From contig OZ245773.1 of assembly GCA_965227645.1 (NCBI GenBank), positions 2,666,001-2,730,000 of the forward strand: a stretch of 64,000 nucleotides of DNA. The letters run 5' to 3'. Under the pieces are notes generated by a model. The model had not been told where the DNA came from. It saw only the letters and a list, made by a program, of their open reading frames with translations, and ran no database searches. This document shows positions 50,202 through 59,211 of the stretch, in pieces. The translations under genes were made by a program, and so were the position numbers. This DNA comes from Flavimaribacter sp024343425 (GTDB lineage Bacteria > Pseudomonadota > Alphaproteobacteria > Rhizobiales > Rhizobiaceae). Numbering within the stretch: position 1 is the first letter of the stretch; every line of letters begins with the position of its first letter.

Positions 50202-51992
50202 TCAGTTTGTCTTGGCAGCCGATGCTATGCGCAGGCTCAGTTCCTTGAGTTGCGTCTGATCGGCGGTGCTCGGCGCGCCCATCAGCAGGTCTTCGGCCTG
50301 CTGGTTCATCGGGAACATGGTCACTTCGCGCAAGTTCTTCGCGCCGACCAGCAACATGACGATGCGGTCGATTCCAGCCGCCATGCCGCCATGCGGCGGC
50401 GCGCCATAGTGGAAAGCCCGATAAAGGCCGCCGAACCGCTCCTCCACCACATTCGCGTCAAGCCCGACCTTGCCGAACGCCTCGACCATGACCTCGGGTA
50501 TGTGATTGCGGATGCCGCCGGACGCAATCTCGTAGCCATTGCAGACCATATCGTACTGCCAGGCCTTGATCGCAAGCGGATCTTCTCCTGACAACGCCTC
50601 CTTGCCGCCCTGCGGCATGGTGAAGGGGTTGTGCGAGAAATCCAGCCGGTTTTCCGTCTCGTCCCATTCGTAATAGGGAAAGTCGACAATCCAGCACAGA
50701 GCGAACCGGTCGGCGTCGATCAGACCCAGTTCCTCGCCAACGCGCGTACGGGCGTCGCCGGCGAAGGCAGCGAATTTTGCCGGAACGCCGGCTACGAAGA
50801 AGCAAGCGTCGCCGGATTCCAGGCCGAGCTGGTTGCGGATCGCCTCCGTGCGCTCCGGACCGATATTCTTCGCAAGCGGCCCCGCTCCAGCGACGGCGTC
50901 GTTCTCCTCACGCCAGAAAATATAGCCGAGGCCTGGCTGACCTTCGCTTTGCGCCCAGGAATTCATCCGGTCGCAGAAGGCCCGACTTCCGCCGGTCTTT
51001 GCCGGAATGGCCCAGACCTCAACCTTCGGATCACGCTCGATCATGCCAGCGAAAACCTTGAAGCCGGAACCGGCGAAATGTTCGGTCACCGCTTCCATGA
51101 CGATCGGGTTGCGCAGATCCGGCTTGTCGGACCCGTATTTGCGGATCGCCTCGTCATAAGGAATGCGCGGAAATTCCGCCGTCACCGCCTTGCCGTCGGC
51201 GAATTCCTCGAAGACCTTTCGGACCACCGGCTCCATCGTCTGGAAGACGTCTTCCTGTTCGACGAAGCTCATTTCCATGTCGAGCTGGTAGAATTCGCCC
51301 GGCAGCCGATCGGCGCGCGGATCCTCGTCGCGGAAACACGGCGCGATCTGGAAGTAGCGATCAAAGCCTGACGCCATGATGAGCTGCTTGTATTGCTGCG
51401 GCGCCTGGGGCAGCGCGTAGAAATTGCCCGGGTGGATGCGGCTCGGCACCAGAAAGTCGCGTGCGCCTTCCGGCGATGACGCAGTCAGGATCGGCGTCGA
51501 ATATTCCGCGAAGCCTGCCTCGCCCATCAGCTTCCGCATGGCGGCGATGATCTGCGTGCGGCGGACGATGTTGGCGTGGAGCGTCTCGCGGCGCAGATCG
51601 AGAAAACGGTATTTCAGACGCACGTCTTCCGGATAGTCCGGCTCTCCGAAGACTGGCAGCGGCAGTTCACCGGCCGCAGACAGCACTTCGATGTCGCGCG
51701 CGTAGACCTCAACCTCGCCGGTTGGCAGTTTCGGGTTTATCGTTTCTTCCGACCGCGCCCTAACGTCGCCGTCGACGCGGATCACCCATTCGCCGCGCAG
51801 CGTCTCGGCGAGATTGTAGCTTTCAGAATCCGGATCGACGACAATCTGCGTAATGCCATAGTGGTCGCGCAGGTCGATGAACAGCAGGCCGCCATGATCG
51901 CGAACGCGATTGACCCAGCCCGACAGGCGGACGGATGAATCAACGTCTGTTTTGCGCAGAGCGGCGCAAGTATGGGAGCGATAGCGGTGCAT
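50202..51992 (-). CDS. aspS: Aspartyl-tRNA synthetase
   Basis: Class II aminoacyl-tRNA synthetase of 596 aa, normal for the bacterial type with an inserted GAD domain. Visible parts are the OB-fold anticodon domain (VRLSGWVNRVRDHGGLLFID), motif 2 (QIAPCFRDEDPRADRLPGEF) and motif 3 (HGGMAAGIDRIVMLL). Whether it also charges tRNA-Asn cannot be judged from sequence by eye. It is divergent from the second MFS gene. Confidence 0.97.
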   Translation of the reverse strand: MHRYRSHTCAALRKTDVDSSVRLSGWVNRVRDHGGLLFIDLRDHYGITQIVVDPDSESYNLAETLRGEWVIRVDGDVRARSEETINPKLPTGEVEVYARDIEVLSAAGELPLPVFGEPDYPEDVRLKYRFLDLRRETLHANIVRRTQIIAAMRKLMGEAGFAEYSTPILTASSPEGARDFLVPSRIHPGNFYALPQAPQQYKQLIMASGFDRYFQIAPCFRDEDPRADRLPGEFYQLDMEMSFVEQEDVFQTMEPVVRKVFEEFADGKAVTAEFPRIPYDEAIRKYGSDKPDLRNPIVMEAVTEHFAGSGFKVFAGMIERDPKVEVWAIPAKTGGSRAFCDRMNSWAQSEGQPGLGYIFWREENDAVAGAGPLAKNIGPERTEAIRNQLGLESGDACFFVAGVPAKFAAFAGDARTRVGEELGLIDADRFALCWIVDFPYYEWDETENRLDFSHNPFTMPQGGKEALSGEDPLAIKAWQYDMVCNGYEIASGGIRNHIPEVMVEAFGKVGLDANVVEERFGGLYRAFHYGAPPHGGMAAGIDRIVMLLVGAKNLREVTMFPMNQQAEDLLMGAPSTADQTQLKELSLRIASAAKTN

Positions 51993-52186
51993 CGGTTTGT
52001 CCTGCTTTTTCTTTCCGTGAGACTGCGGTGACGCGAAGGATCGCCTTCTGTCAAAACCGGGCGGACAAGCGCACGACGCACGCGATTTGTCAAGCAGCGA
52101 AGCCAGCTTTAATCGAATGCTGTCGCTTCCGGCGCATCGTGATATCGTCCGCCCAAGTCTCCGTAGCCCGCCGAGTCGCCCCGTCC

Positions 52187-53449
52187 ATGTCCTCTCTCCG
52201 TCCCCTTGTGCCGCTGTTTTTGGCAGCGGCGATCCTGCTAGCCGGAAACGGCATGCAAAGCACGCTCATCGCGCTTCGCGGGGCTGATGAGGGTTTCACG
52301 ACATCGGCCATCGGTTTGATTGGCGCCAGCTATTCCATCGGGTTCATGGCCGGAAGCTTCCTGATCTCACCGATCCTGCGGGCCGTTGGCCACATCCGCG
52401 CCTTTTCGGCGCTGGCCGCGATGGGCGCCAGCGGATGCCTGCTCCTGGTGATTCTGGTCGATCCGCTCGCCTGGGCCATCATCCGCTTTCTGTCTGGCCT
52501 GTGCTTCGCAGGGCTTTTCGCCACCGTGGACAGTTGGTTGAACTCCGGCATCACAAACGAAACACGCGCGCGGGTGCTCTCGATCTACAGGCTTATCGAC
52601 ATGGTGTGCGTAACCGGATCGCAGTTCCTCATCCCGTTTTTCGACATTTCGAACTTCGTGGTCTTCTCGACGCTCGCCATCATGATCAGCCTCTCACTGG
52701 TTCCGATCTCACTTGCCGACAGATCGAATCCCAAGCCGCCAGGCAGATTTTCATTCAATCCGGCGGCTGTCTGGCGTCTGTCGCCTATCGCATGCATTGG
52801 CTGCGTCGCCATTGGTCTGACGTCTGCGACGTTCCGCATGATCGGTCCCATCTACGCACAGTCCATCGGGCTCCCGGTGTCATCGATTGCGACTTTCATG
52901 GGCGCCGGAATTCTTGGCGGAACAATCCTGCAATATCCACTTGGAGTGTTGTCGGATCGGCACGATCGGCGCGTCATCCTCATTGTCGCGTCTGCAGGAG
53001 CCGCCCTTTCAGGCATCTTCATCAATACGTTCGCAGGCACTGACCCCCTATTGAACTATATCGGCGTCTTCTTCTTCGGCGCCTTCTCCCTTCCGCTTTA
53101 TTCCCTGTCGGCCGCTCACGCCAATGATCACGCCGAACAAGGCCAGTATGTTCAAGTCGCTGCGGGATTGCTCTTCTACTGGTCGATCGGCGCCACCATC
53201 GGCCCTTACATCGCATCGCTGCTGATGCAGAATTCCGCTCCCGGCGTCATGTTCACCTACACCAGCATCGTGCATGCGAGCCTGATCGTCATCACCCTTT
53301 GGAGAATGCATGTTCGCGCCGCAGTTCCAGCAAGCCGCAGGGGCCGCTTCAACGCTCTGCTGCGCACTTCCCTCTCGTTTTCCAGAATGGCCAGCCGTGT
53401 TGCGTCCAAGGACTATGACAGGGAGCAGTTTCGTACCGGGAAAAAATGA
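52187..53449 (+). CDS. MFS transporter, YcaD-like
   Basis: A 420-aa 12-helix carrier. The start MSSLRPLVPLFLAAAIL is chosen because it lies at the first membrane segment; the frame is open much further, but into the aspS start. It shares GNGMQSTLIALRGADEGF, ASYSIGFMAGSFLISPIL and LCFAGLFATVDSWLN with the MFS protein at 47337-48596, so the two are paralogues. It lies 14 bp before rnd on the same strand, suggesting cotranscription. Substrate unknown. Confidence 0.86.
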   Translation: MSSLRPLVPLFLAAAILLAGNGMQSTLIALRGADEGFTTSAIGLIGASYSIGFMAGSFLISPILRAVGHIRAFSALAAMGASGCLLLVILVDPLAWAIIRFLSGLCFAGLFATVDSWLNSGITNETRARVLSIYRLIDMVCVTGSQFLIPFFDISNFVVFSTLAIMISLSLVPISLADRSNPKPPGRFSFNPAAVWRLSPIACIGCVAIGLTSATFRMIGPIYAQSIGLPVSSIATFMGAGILGGTILQYPLGVLSDRHDRRVILIVASAGAALSGIFINTFAGTDPLLNYIGVFFFGAFSLPLYSLSAAHANDHAEQGQYVQVAAGLLFYWSIGATIGPYIASLLMQNSAPGVMFTYTSIVHASLIVITLWRMHVRAAVPASRRGRFNALLRTSLSFSRMASRVASKDYDREQFRTGKK

Positions 53450-53463
53450 TCTAAACAAATTCC

Positions 53464-54615
53464 ATGAAAATTATTACGACAACTTCCGAACTTGCAGCAA
53501 CCTGCGAGCGACTTTCACAATCCGACCACATAACAATCGACACGGAATTCATCCGTGAGACGACATTCTGGCCTGAACTCTGTCTGATACAGATGGCCTC
53601 GCCAGACGAAGCCATGATTGTCGACCCTCTTTCAGACGATCTCGATCTCGCCCCGTTCTTCTCACTGATGACCGACAGTTCGGTGATGAAGGTCTTCCAC
53701 GCGGCGCGCCAGGATCTGGAGATCATCTATCACCTCGGCAGTCTTATACCGCATCCTATTTTCGACACTCAGGTCGCCGCCATGGTTTGCGGCTTCGGCG
53801 ATTCGATCTCCTACGATCAGCTTGTGCAGAGAACGACGGGCGCCCACATCGACAAGTCATCGCGTTTCACCGATTGGCGCAGGCGCCCATTGAGTGAAAA
53901 GCAGCTCGACTACGCGCTGGCCGACGTCACGCATCTGCGCGATGTCTACGCCATGCTGAGGCAACGACTTGAAGAAGACGGGCGCGCTCACTGGGTGAAG
54001 GAGGAGATGGATATTCTCGAATCCCCTTCGACCTACGACCTGCATCCGGAAGACGCCTGGAAACGATTGCGCATGCGGCTGCGCAAACCACATGAACTGT
54101 CTGTGATGAAACATATCGCCGCCTGGCGTGAACGCGAGGCGCGTGAACGCAACGTGCCGCGATCCCGCGTTCTGAAGGACGACTCGATCTACGAGATCGC
54201 TCAGCAGCAGCCGAAGGATCCCGAAGCGCTTGGACGGCTGCGGACAATCTCCAAAGGCTGGGAACGCTCCCAATCCGGTCGGGCGGTGGTCGACGCCGTG
54301 AACGAAGCGCTCGCCCTTCCCAAGCACGAGATGCCGCGTCTCCAACGGCCCGCTCAATCGCCGGAAGGCGCCGCCGCCGCGACGGAACTTCTCAAGGTTC
54401 TGCTCAAGATGACGACAGAAAAATACGGCGTGGCGCCCAAGGTGATCGCCAACTCCGAAGACCTTGAGCGGATCGCCGCGGATGGCGAAGACGCCGAGGT
54501 AGAGGCGTTGAAAGGCTGGCGACGCGAGCTCTTTGGCGAAGAGGCCCTGAAACTGTTGCGCGGGAAAACTGCCCTGCGGTTCGTTGACCGCAAGGTCGAG
54601 GCTGTCGAACTCTAG
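53464..54615 (+). CDS. rnd: Ribonuclease D
   Basis: 3'-5' exoribonuclease for tRNA and small RNA maturation, 383 aa. The DEDDy exonuclease domain has Asp26 and Glu28 in IDTEFIRETTFWPELCLIQ. The middle aspartate is in VFHAARQDLEII, and the tyrosine/aspartate pair is in KQLDYALADVTHL. An HRDC domain follows (LSVMKHIAAWREREAR). Its TAG overlaps the CTA stop of the convergent glycosyltransferase gene, so the coding regions share bases. Confidence 0.95.
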   Translation: MKIITTTSELAATCERLSQSDHITIDTEFIRETTFWPELCLIQMASPDEAMIVDPLSDDLDLAPFFSLMTDSSVMKVFHAARQDLEIIYHLGSLIPHPIFDTQVAAMVCGFGDSISYDQLVQRTTGAHIDKSSRFTDWRRRPLSEKQLDYALADVTHLRDVYAMLRQRLEEDGRAHWVKEEMDILESPSTYDLHPEDAWKRLRMRLRKPHELSVMKHIAAWREREARERNVPRSRVLKDDSIYEIAQQQPKDPEALGRLRTISKGWERSQSGRAVVDAVNEALALPKHEMPRLQRPAQSPEGAAAATELLKVLLKMTTEKYGVAPKVIANSEDLERIAADGEDAEVEALKGWRRELFGEEALKLLRGKTALRFVDRKVEAVEL

Positions 54616-56154
54616 TTCAAATCATCATCAAGCCTGAATTTCCCGGACGACGGAAGCCCGGTTTTTCCGGAAATATCGTGTGTGCAGACGCTTTTTCCTT
54701 TCCACGCGAGGATATGGAGCGCGGCAAATGAAACGGTATTGTAGCCCAGCAGCACAAGCGGCGTAGAGAGGAAATGCAGCAGATTTCGCGCCAGGCCCAC
54801 CTTTCCGTCCGTTGTCTCGATATTCCGAACGAATATAGCGTCCATGAGGAAGCACCAGGCGATGAATAACCATGGAATAATGCTGACAGCATACCAAATG
54901 AAATGGTCGGCCCCTGCCTGCCACTGGGTATAGTGCCAGATGGGCGACGCCACCAGTGTCGATGCGAACATGATGGTCTGAAACAGGCCGTAAAGCACCA
55001 CGATCGTGGCGCCTAATCTCAAAGTGCTCAGATAGCCAAGATTGCGTCTTTCATTGATCACATAGTGGAATATCTCGTATGCCCCGATGCTCCAGCGCCT
55101 GGCCTGGCGCGCCCACTCCCACAGTTCCTCGGAGAAACTGTTTCCGCTGGTGGGGCCACAGATCACCGGCAGATAGATCGGCTTCAACCAGACCTTGCCA
55201 CGCCTTGTGACCAACGACTTCACGAAAAAATGCATGTCGTCCATCTGATAGGTCGGGTCGAAAAGATTGTTGTCGCAACACAATTTCAGCGAATAGGAGC
55301 TCACGCTCATGGAATGCGACTGCAGCGGGATGTTGAACCCGATCATCCATATGGTGCGCAGCAAGCCTGTGACGCGGGTGAAGAACAACGAACGGTCGAG
55401 ACCGAAGTTGTAGAAAAGTCCGCCCTGCCAGACCGTCGAGTATACCTGGTCATCACCGGCGCGCAGGAACTTGTCGCCCAACACCTCGAAATAACGACGG
55501 TGAAGGATCGTGTCCGAATCCATCGATGTCAGTGTCGTCGTAGCCATGTCGAGCGGAATATTCTCCGACTTCGTCCACTGCAGAGCGCTCTTGACCGCCC
55601 AACGAGCATTGCTGCATTTGCCGCGGATCTCGCCGGGAATGCCGGCCGGATGGATCGTGATGTGGAATGCAAGAAAGCTTTCCCGGTATTTCGCCTCGAG
55701 CATCCTTCGCGTCTCATCAAGATCGGGACTGCTTTCCTCGAAAACTCATCACCACAAACAGCCGGTCCGCAACCGATTGGGCCACAAGTGCGTCAAGCGT
55801 CGCCATCAGGACGCTGGCAGGCTCGTTGTAGCAAGGCAGCAGAGCCACGTGGGTCAGACTGTCGAACTTCGGGTGGATGTCGTCGAGCTCACCGCGGCTT
55901 TCACGTATCATGCGACGCATGAATACCGCGCTCAGAACGATCATCAGCACCATGATGATGTCCTGGGCAATCCACAGCGTTAGGGCGAATCCGTCGCCGA
56001 AATCGAACCCTATCCTCCACGAGTAGTAGGAGAAGAACAGGACGATCCAAAGGATCGGAATGATTAGCAGGTAATAGCGCACAATCTGTTTCGATCTGGC
56101 CTCGCTTGCCAGCCGAGACAGAAACGAGTGCGGTGTCATGTCTTCGATATGCAC
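54612..56154 (-). pseudogene. GT2-type membrane glycosyltransferase, broken by a single-base frameshift
   Basis: The gene reads as two pieces: an N-terminal part of about 145 codons and a C-terminal part of 363 codons. The first has two membrane helices, then HVALLPCYNEP and LDALVAQSVADRLFVVMSF; the second continues with MLEAKYRESFLAFHI, the DxD motif in SMDSDT, the QARRW motif and four helices. Removing one base in the run of four A at 55741-55744 (plus strand) joins them as VVMSF-EESSPDLDE and gives about 513 aa, normal for a processive family-2 transferase. Either the gene is inactive or the run is a sequencing error. The start may be the GTG used here or an ATG 15 bp later. Confidence 0.8.
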
Positions 56155-56566
56155 GGGAGGAAATTTCTTATGAGATTAGACTTTCAAAATTGACGCAAGC
56201 CTTCTCCGCTTTCGCGGAAACTTCCGTCGCGAAACAACAAAATCACCAGAATCGGGTACCGCTTCCCGCCATTGCCGGAAGCAAGCTTCCAGCCAGAACA
56301 ATATTTTTTTATTGTATTCTCGATGCAGACTATTGCACTGACCGGATTTGACACCATTCCTGACGCGTTGTCACCCCGTGCGGCTATCAATGGTTCGTGG
56401 ACACTTTCTACATGCCGGTGCGGGTAAATCGGTTGCGGTCTGCGCCGGAAGGATTGACATAAACACTCTGCCGGTCCTGACTATAACAATTTAGGCGGCT
56501 AACGGGGGCGCTACACTGATTTCGACTTTAGCCAAACGCCTGAATATCGGCTTCCTGACGGGTGTC
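56155..56566. other. Intergenic region between the glycosyltransferase and SulP genes
   Basis: About 410 bp with no convincing gene. It holds an inverted repeat, TTTCGCG and CGCGAAA at 56210-56234, with GGAA/TTCC inside, in the leader of the glycosyltransferase gene. It also holds a TTGACA at 56454-56459 with TATAAC at 56482-56487, too far apart (22 bp) for a standard promoter. The SulP reading frame extends back through this region to 56495. Confidence 0.5.
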
Positions 56567-58252
56567 TTGCCGCTCGACAAAGAAAGGATCCCGACGGAGA
56601 TCGCAGCCGGCGTTACGCTCGCCACGCTCGCCGTTCCAACTGTGATGGGCTACACCAAGATAGCCGGAACACCTGTGATAACAGGTCTCTATACGATGCT
56701 CATTCCGGCGCTTCTCTTTGCGCTGTTCTGCTCGTCAAAACATCTCGTCGTCAGCGCCGATTCGGCGACCGCCGCAATCCTCGCCAGTTCTCTTGCAGGT
56801 CTGGCGGCGTCTGGCGGCATGGAATATCTCGCGCTTGCCGGTCTGCTTGCAATCATGGTCGGCGTCATGCTGTTGCTCGCGAGCTGGATCGGTCTGGGTT
56901 TCATGGCGGACTTTCTGTCGCGCACCGTCCTGATCGGATTTCTGACGGGCGTCGGCATTCAGATTTCACTCCGCGCAATAACGGAACTCTACGGCCTGCC
57001 TGCGCCCGATCTCGACACGATCACAACGCTTTGGACAAAACGCGACCAATTCGAACACCCCAATCCGGCCGTCCTGATCGTAGCGGGCGTCGTCGTCGTC
57101 GCCATCCTTGCAGGGCGTTATCTGGAGAAAAGAACCGGCCGCGCCATACCTGTGGCCCTCGTCGCCATTGTCGGCGCAATAGCGGCTAGCTGGTGGTTCG
57201 ACCTCAAGGACATTCTGCCTGTGGTCGGCGATGTTCCGGCCGGATTGCCGGAACCAGTACTGGATCAGGTGAAATGGCGTATCAGTCCGATCAGGGACCT
57301 TCTGCCGACGGCCTTCGCTATGGTCATCGTGATCCTTGCGCAGAGCGCCGCGACGGCGCGGGCCTACGCCGCTTTGCACACAGAGGGCGTAAACCTCAAA
57401 CAGGATCTCGCTGCACTTGGTTTCGCCAACATCGGCGCCGGCCTAACCGGAACATTCGTTGTCAATGGAAGCCCGACGCAGACGGAGATGGTTCATAGTG
57501 CGGGTGGTCGAAGCCAATTGGCGTTGATCGTCGCCTGCGTGGTGGTGCTCCTGATCCTGTTGTTCCTGACTGAGCCCCTGGGTCTGTTGCCGGACGCCGT
57601 GCTCTCGGCAGTCGTATTCCTGATCGGTCTGAAGCTGATCAATATCAAGGGTATGTTGCAGGTACGACGAGAGAGGCCCGCCGAATTCCGGATTGCGCTT
57701 CTGACAACAGCCATTGTTGTCGTTCTCGGTGTTGAGCAGGGCATCATCATCGCTGTCGTGCTTTCGTTGATCCTGCACACGCGGCACGGTTACCATCCTG
57801 ACAATCAACTGCTGATCAGAAACGAGAAAGGCAACTGGCACGCCAGGGACCTGAAATCTGGCGCCCAGGCGGCGCCAGGTCTCCTCATCTACCACTTCAA
57901 TCACACCATGTACTACGCCAACGCCGGCCTCATGAAACAGCAGATCGAAAGCATCACCAAACACGCCGGGCCTGAACTACGCTGGCTTTGCATCGACGTG
58001 ACAGCGGTCGACGACATTGACTTTACGGCGTCCGAGACACTCGTCGATCTGGTCGCCGAGCTCGAAAAGAGAAACGTCAAGGTGGTGTTCGTGCAGAACG
58101 TCCATCACATCAATTCAAGAGCCCGACATCAGCTGGAGGAGCGCATGCCGGATCAGGTTGTTTTCAAGTCGCTGAAGAAAGTTCTCTCGGCCTACGCCGA
58201 CAGCCAGCAGCCCTCGCCGCCGGAATCAACAACGGAGGCTCCTTCGGCCTGA
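56567..58252 (+). CDS. SulP-family anion transporter with STAS domain
   Basis: At least 561 aa. About 11 helices carry the SulP pattern (LATLAVPTVMGYTKIAGTPVITGLYT), and a C-terminal STAS domain runs from LLIYHFNHTMYYANAG to LEKRNVKVVFVQNV. Typical anions are sulfate, bicarbonate or others; none can be assigned. The given start is TTG, but the frame stays open to 56495 with residues LAKRLNIGFLTGVLP that look like the normal family N-terminus. No ATG, GTG or TTG occurs in that extension; GGGGGCG lies before CTG 56516 and ATT 56519, so a rare start codon is possible. Confidence 0.88.
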   Translation: MPLDKERIPTEIAAGVTLATLAVPTVMGYTKIAGTPVITGLYTMLIPALLFALFCSSKHLVVSADSATAAILASSLAGLAASGGMEYLALAGLLAIMVGVMLLLASWIGLGFMADFLSRTVLIGFLTGVGIQISLRAITELYGLPAPDLDTITTLWTKRDQFEHPNPAVLIVAGVVVVAILAGRYLEKRTGRAIPVALVAIVGAIAASWWFDLKDILPVVGDVPAGLPEPVLDQVKWRISPIRDLLPTAFAMVIVILAQSAATARAYAALHTEGVNLKQDLAALGFANIGAGLTGTFVVNGSPTQTEMVHSAGGRSQLALIVACVVVLLILLFLTEPLGLLPDAVLSAVVFLIGLKLINIKGMLQVRRERPAEFRIALLTTAIVVVLGVEQGIIIAVVLSLILHTRHGYHPDNQLLIRNEKGNWHARDLKSGAQAAPGLLIYHFNHTMYYANAGLMKQQIESITKHAGPELRWLCIDVTAVDDIDFTASETLVDLVAELEKRNVKVVFVQNVHHINSRARHQLEERMPDQVVFKSLKKVLSAYADSQQPSPPESTTEAPSA

Positions 58253-58462
58253 ACGAACCGGTAATACACGGCATTAACACGATATTCGGTGTGAGTTGTG
58301 TTCAGTGCCTGGCTGATCGGCGCCCCACTTGTTTGATCGCAGAGGGGCTCTGCACCATAATGGCAGTTAGACATCGGCGTTTGTCGCGAAGCATGAACAG
58401 CCAGGAGAGCTTCGCGACAGACGGGGTCAGGCGACCCGGCCGATAGCCAAGGGGAATACCTC

Positions 58463-59209
58463 ATGCTAGATGGATTTCAACAACGACCATTTGCGGCCGA
58501 AATATCCGGCGGCCATATGGTGGAGCACGATGTTTATGAAAAGGGCGCAGGGCCCGTCGTCGTCATTCTGCAGGAGCTTCCCGGAATTGAAAAGGAGACA
58601 ATCCGGTTTGCGGACAAGATGGTCGCCGCGGGATTTCGGGTGATCCTGCCGCATCTTTTCGGGCCACTTGGCAAATTTGCGATAGTGCGAAACGTCGCGC
58701 GCTTTTTCTGTGTCCGGCGGGAAATCGATATCTTTGCGCGCAACCGATCAAGCCCCATCGTCGACTGGCTCAAGGCGCTCTGCCGCGACACGCAGCAGCG
58801 ATATGACGTCTCGGGTGTAGGCGTAATCGGCATGTGTCTGACCGGAAATTTCGCAATATCCCTCATGGCCGACGAAAGTGTTCTCGCGTCCGTCGCCGCT
58901 CAACCCTCTCTGCCCCTCTTTGCTCAGAAGGCTCTTCATATGTCGGCGGAGGATGTCGAGGCGACGAAACGCAAGCTCGACACGCATGGGCCGATGCGAG
59001 CCTACCGGTTCGCCGGCGACAAACTCTGCAAAGACGAAAAATTCGCCGCCATCGACCAGGCCTTCAACTCGGACAGAGAGCGCATCACCCTTACGCATGT
59101 TCCCGGCAACAAACACGCCATGCTGACGGCGCATTTCATTGAAGGCGAGAATTCGCCGACCCAGGCGGTTCTCGATGAGATTGTCGGATATTTCAGGGAA
59201 AAGCTCTGA
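58463..59209 (+). CDS. Dienelactone hydrolase-family protein
   Basis: A 248-aa alpha/beta hydrolase. The nucleophile is Cys125 in GVIGMCLTGNF, a replacement for serine typical of dienelactone hydrolases. The acid residue is probably in the GDKLCKDEKF region, and the histidine is in NKHAML near 219. The AAGGGGAATA segment before the ATG is a good ribosome-binding site. Family members act on dienelactones from chloroaromatic breakdown but many have other substrates; there is no aromatic pathway beside it. It converges on ppx. Confidence 0.87.
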   Translation: MLDGFQQRPFAAEISGGHMVEHDVYEKGAGPVVVILQELPGIEKETIRFADKMVAAGFRVILPHLFGPLGKFAIVRNVARFFCVRREIDIFARNRSSPIVDWLKALCRDTQQRYDVSGVGVIGMCLTGNFAISLMADESVLASVAAQPSLPLFAQKALHMSAEDVEATKRKLDTHGPMRAYRFAGDKLCKDEKFAAIDQAFNSDRERITLTHVPGNKHAMLTAHFIEGENSPTQAVLDEIVGYFREKL

Positions 59210-59211
59210 AT

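Noticed and set aside
56184..56390. Short 68-codon frame in the gap before the SulP gene
   Set aside because: No ribosome-binding site, no known pattern, and it covers an inverted repeat; too little support to call a gene.
56454..56487. TTGACA with TATAAC as a promoter for the SulP gene
   Set aside because: The spacing is 22 bp, too long for a standard sigma-70 promoter, and other pairings are weak.
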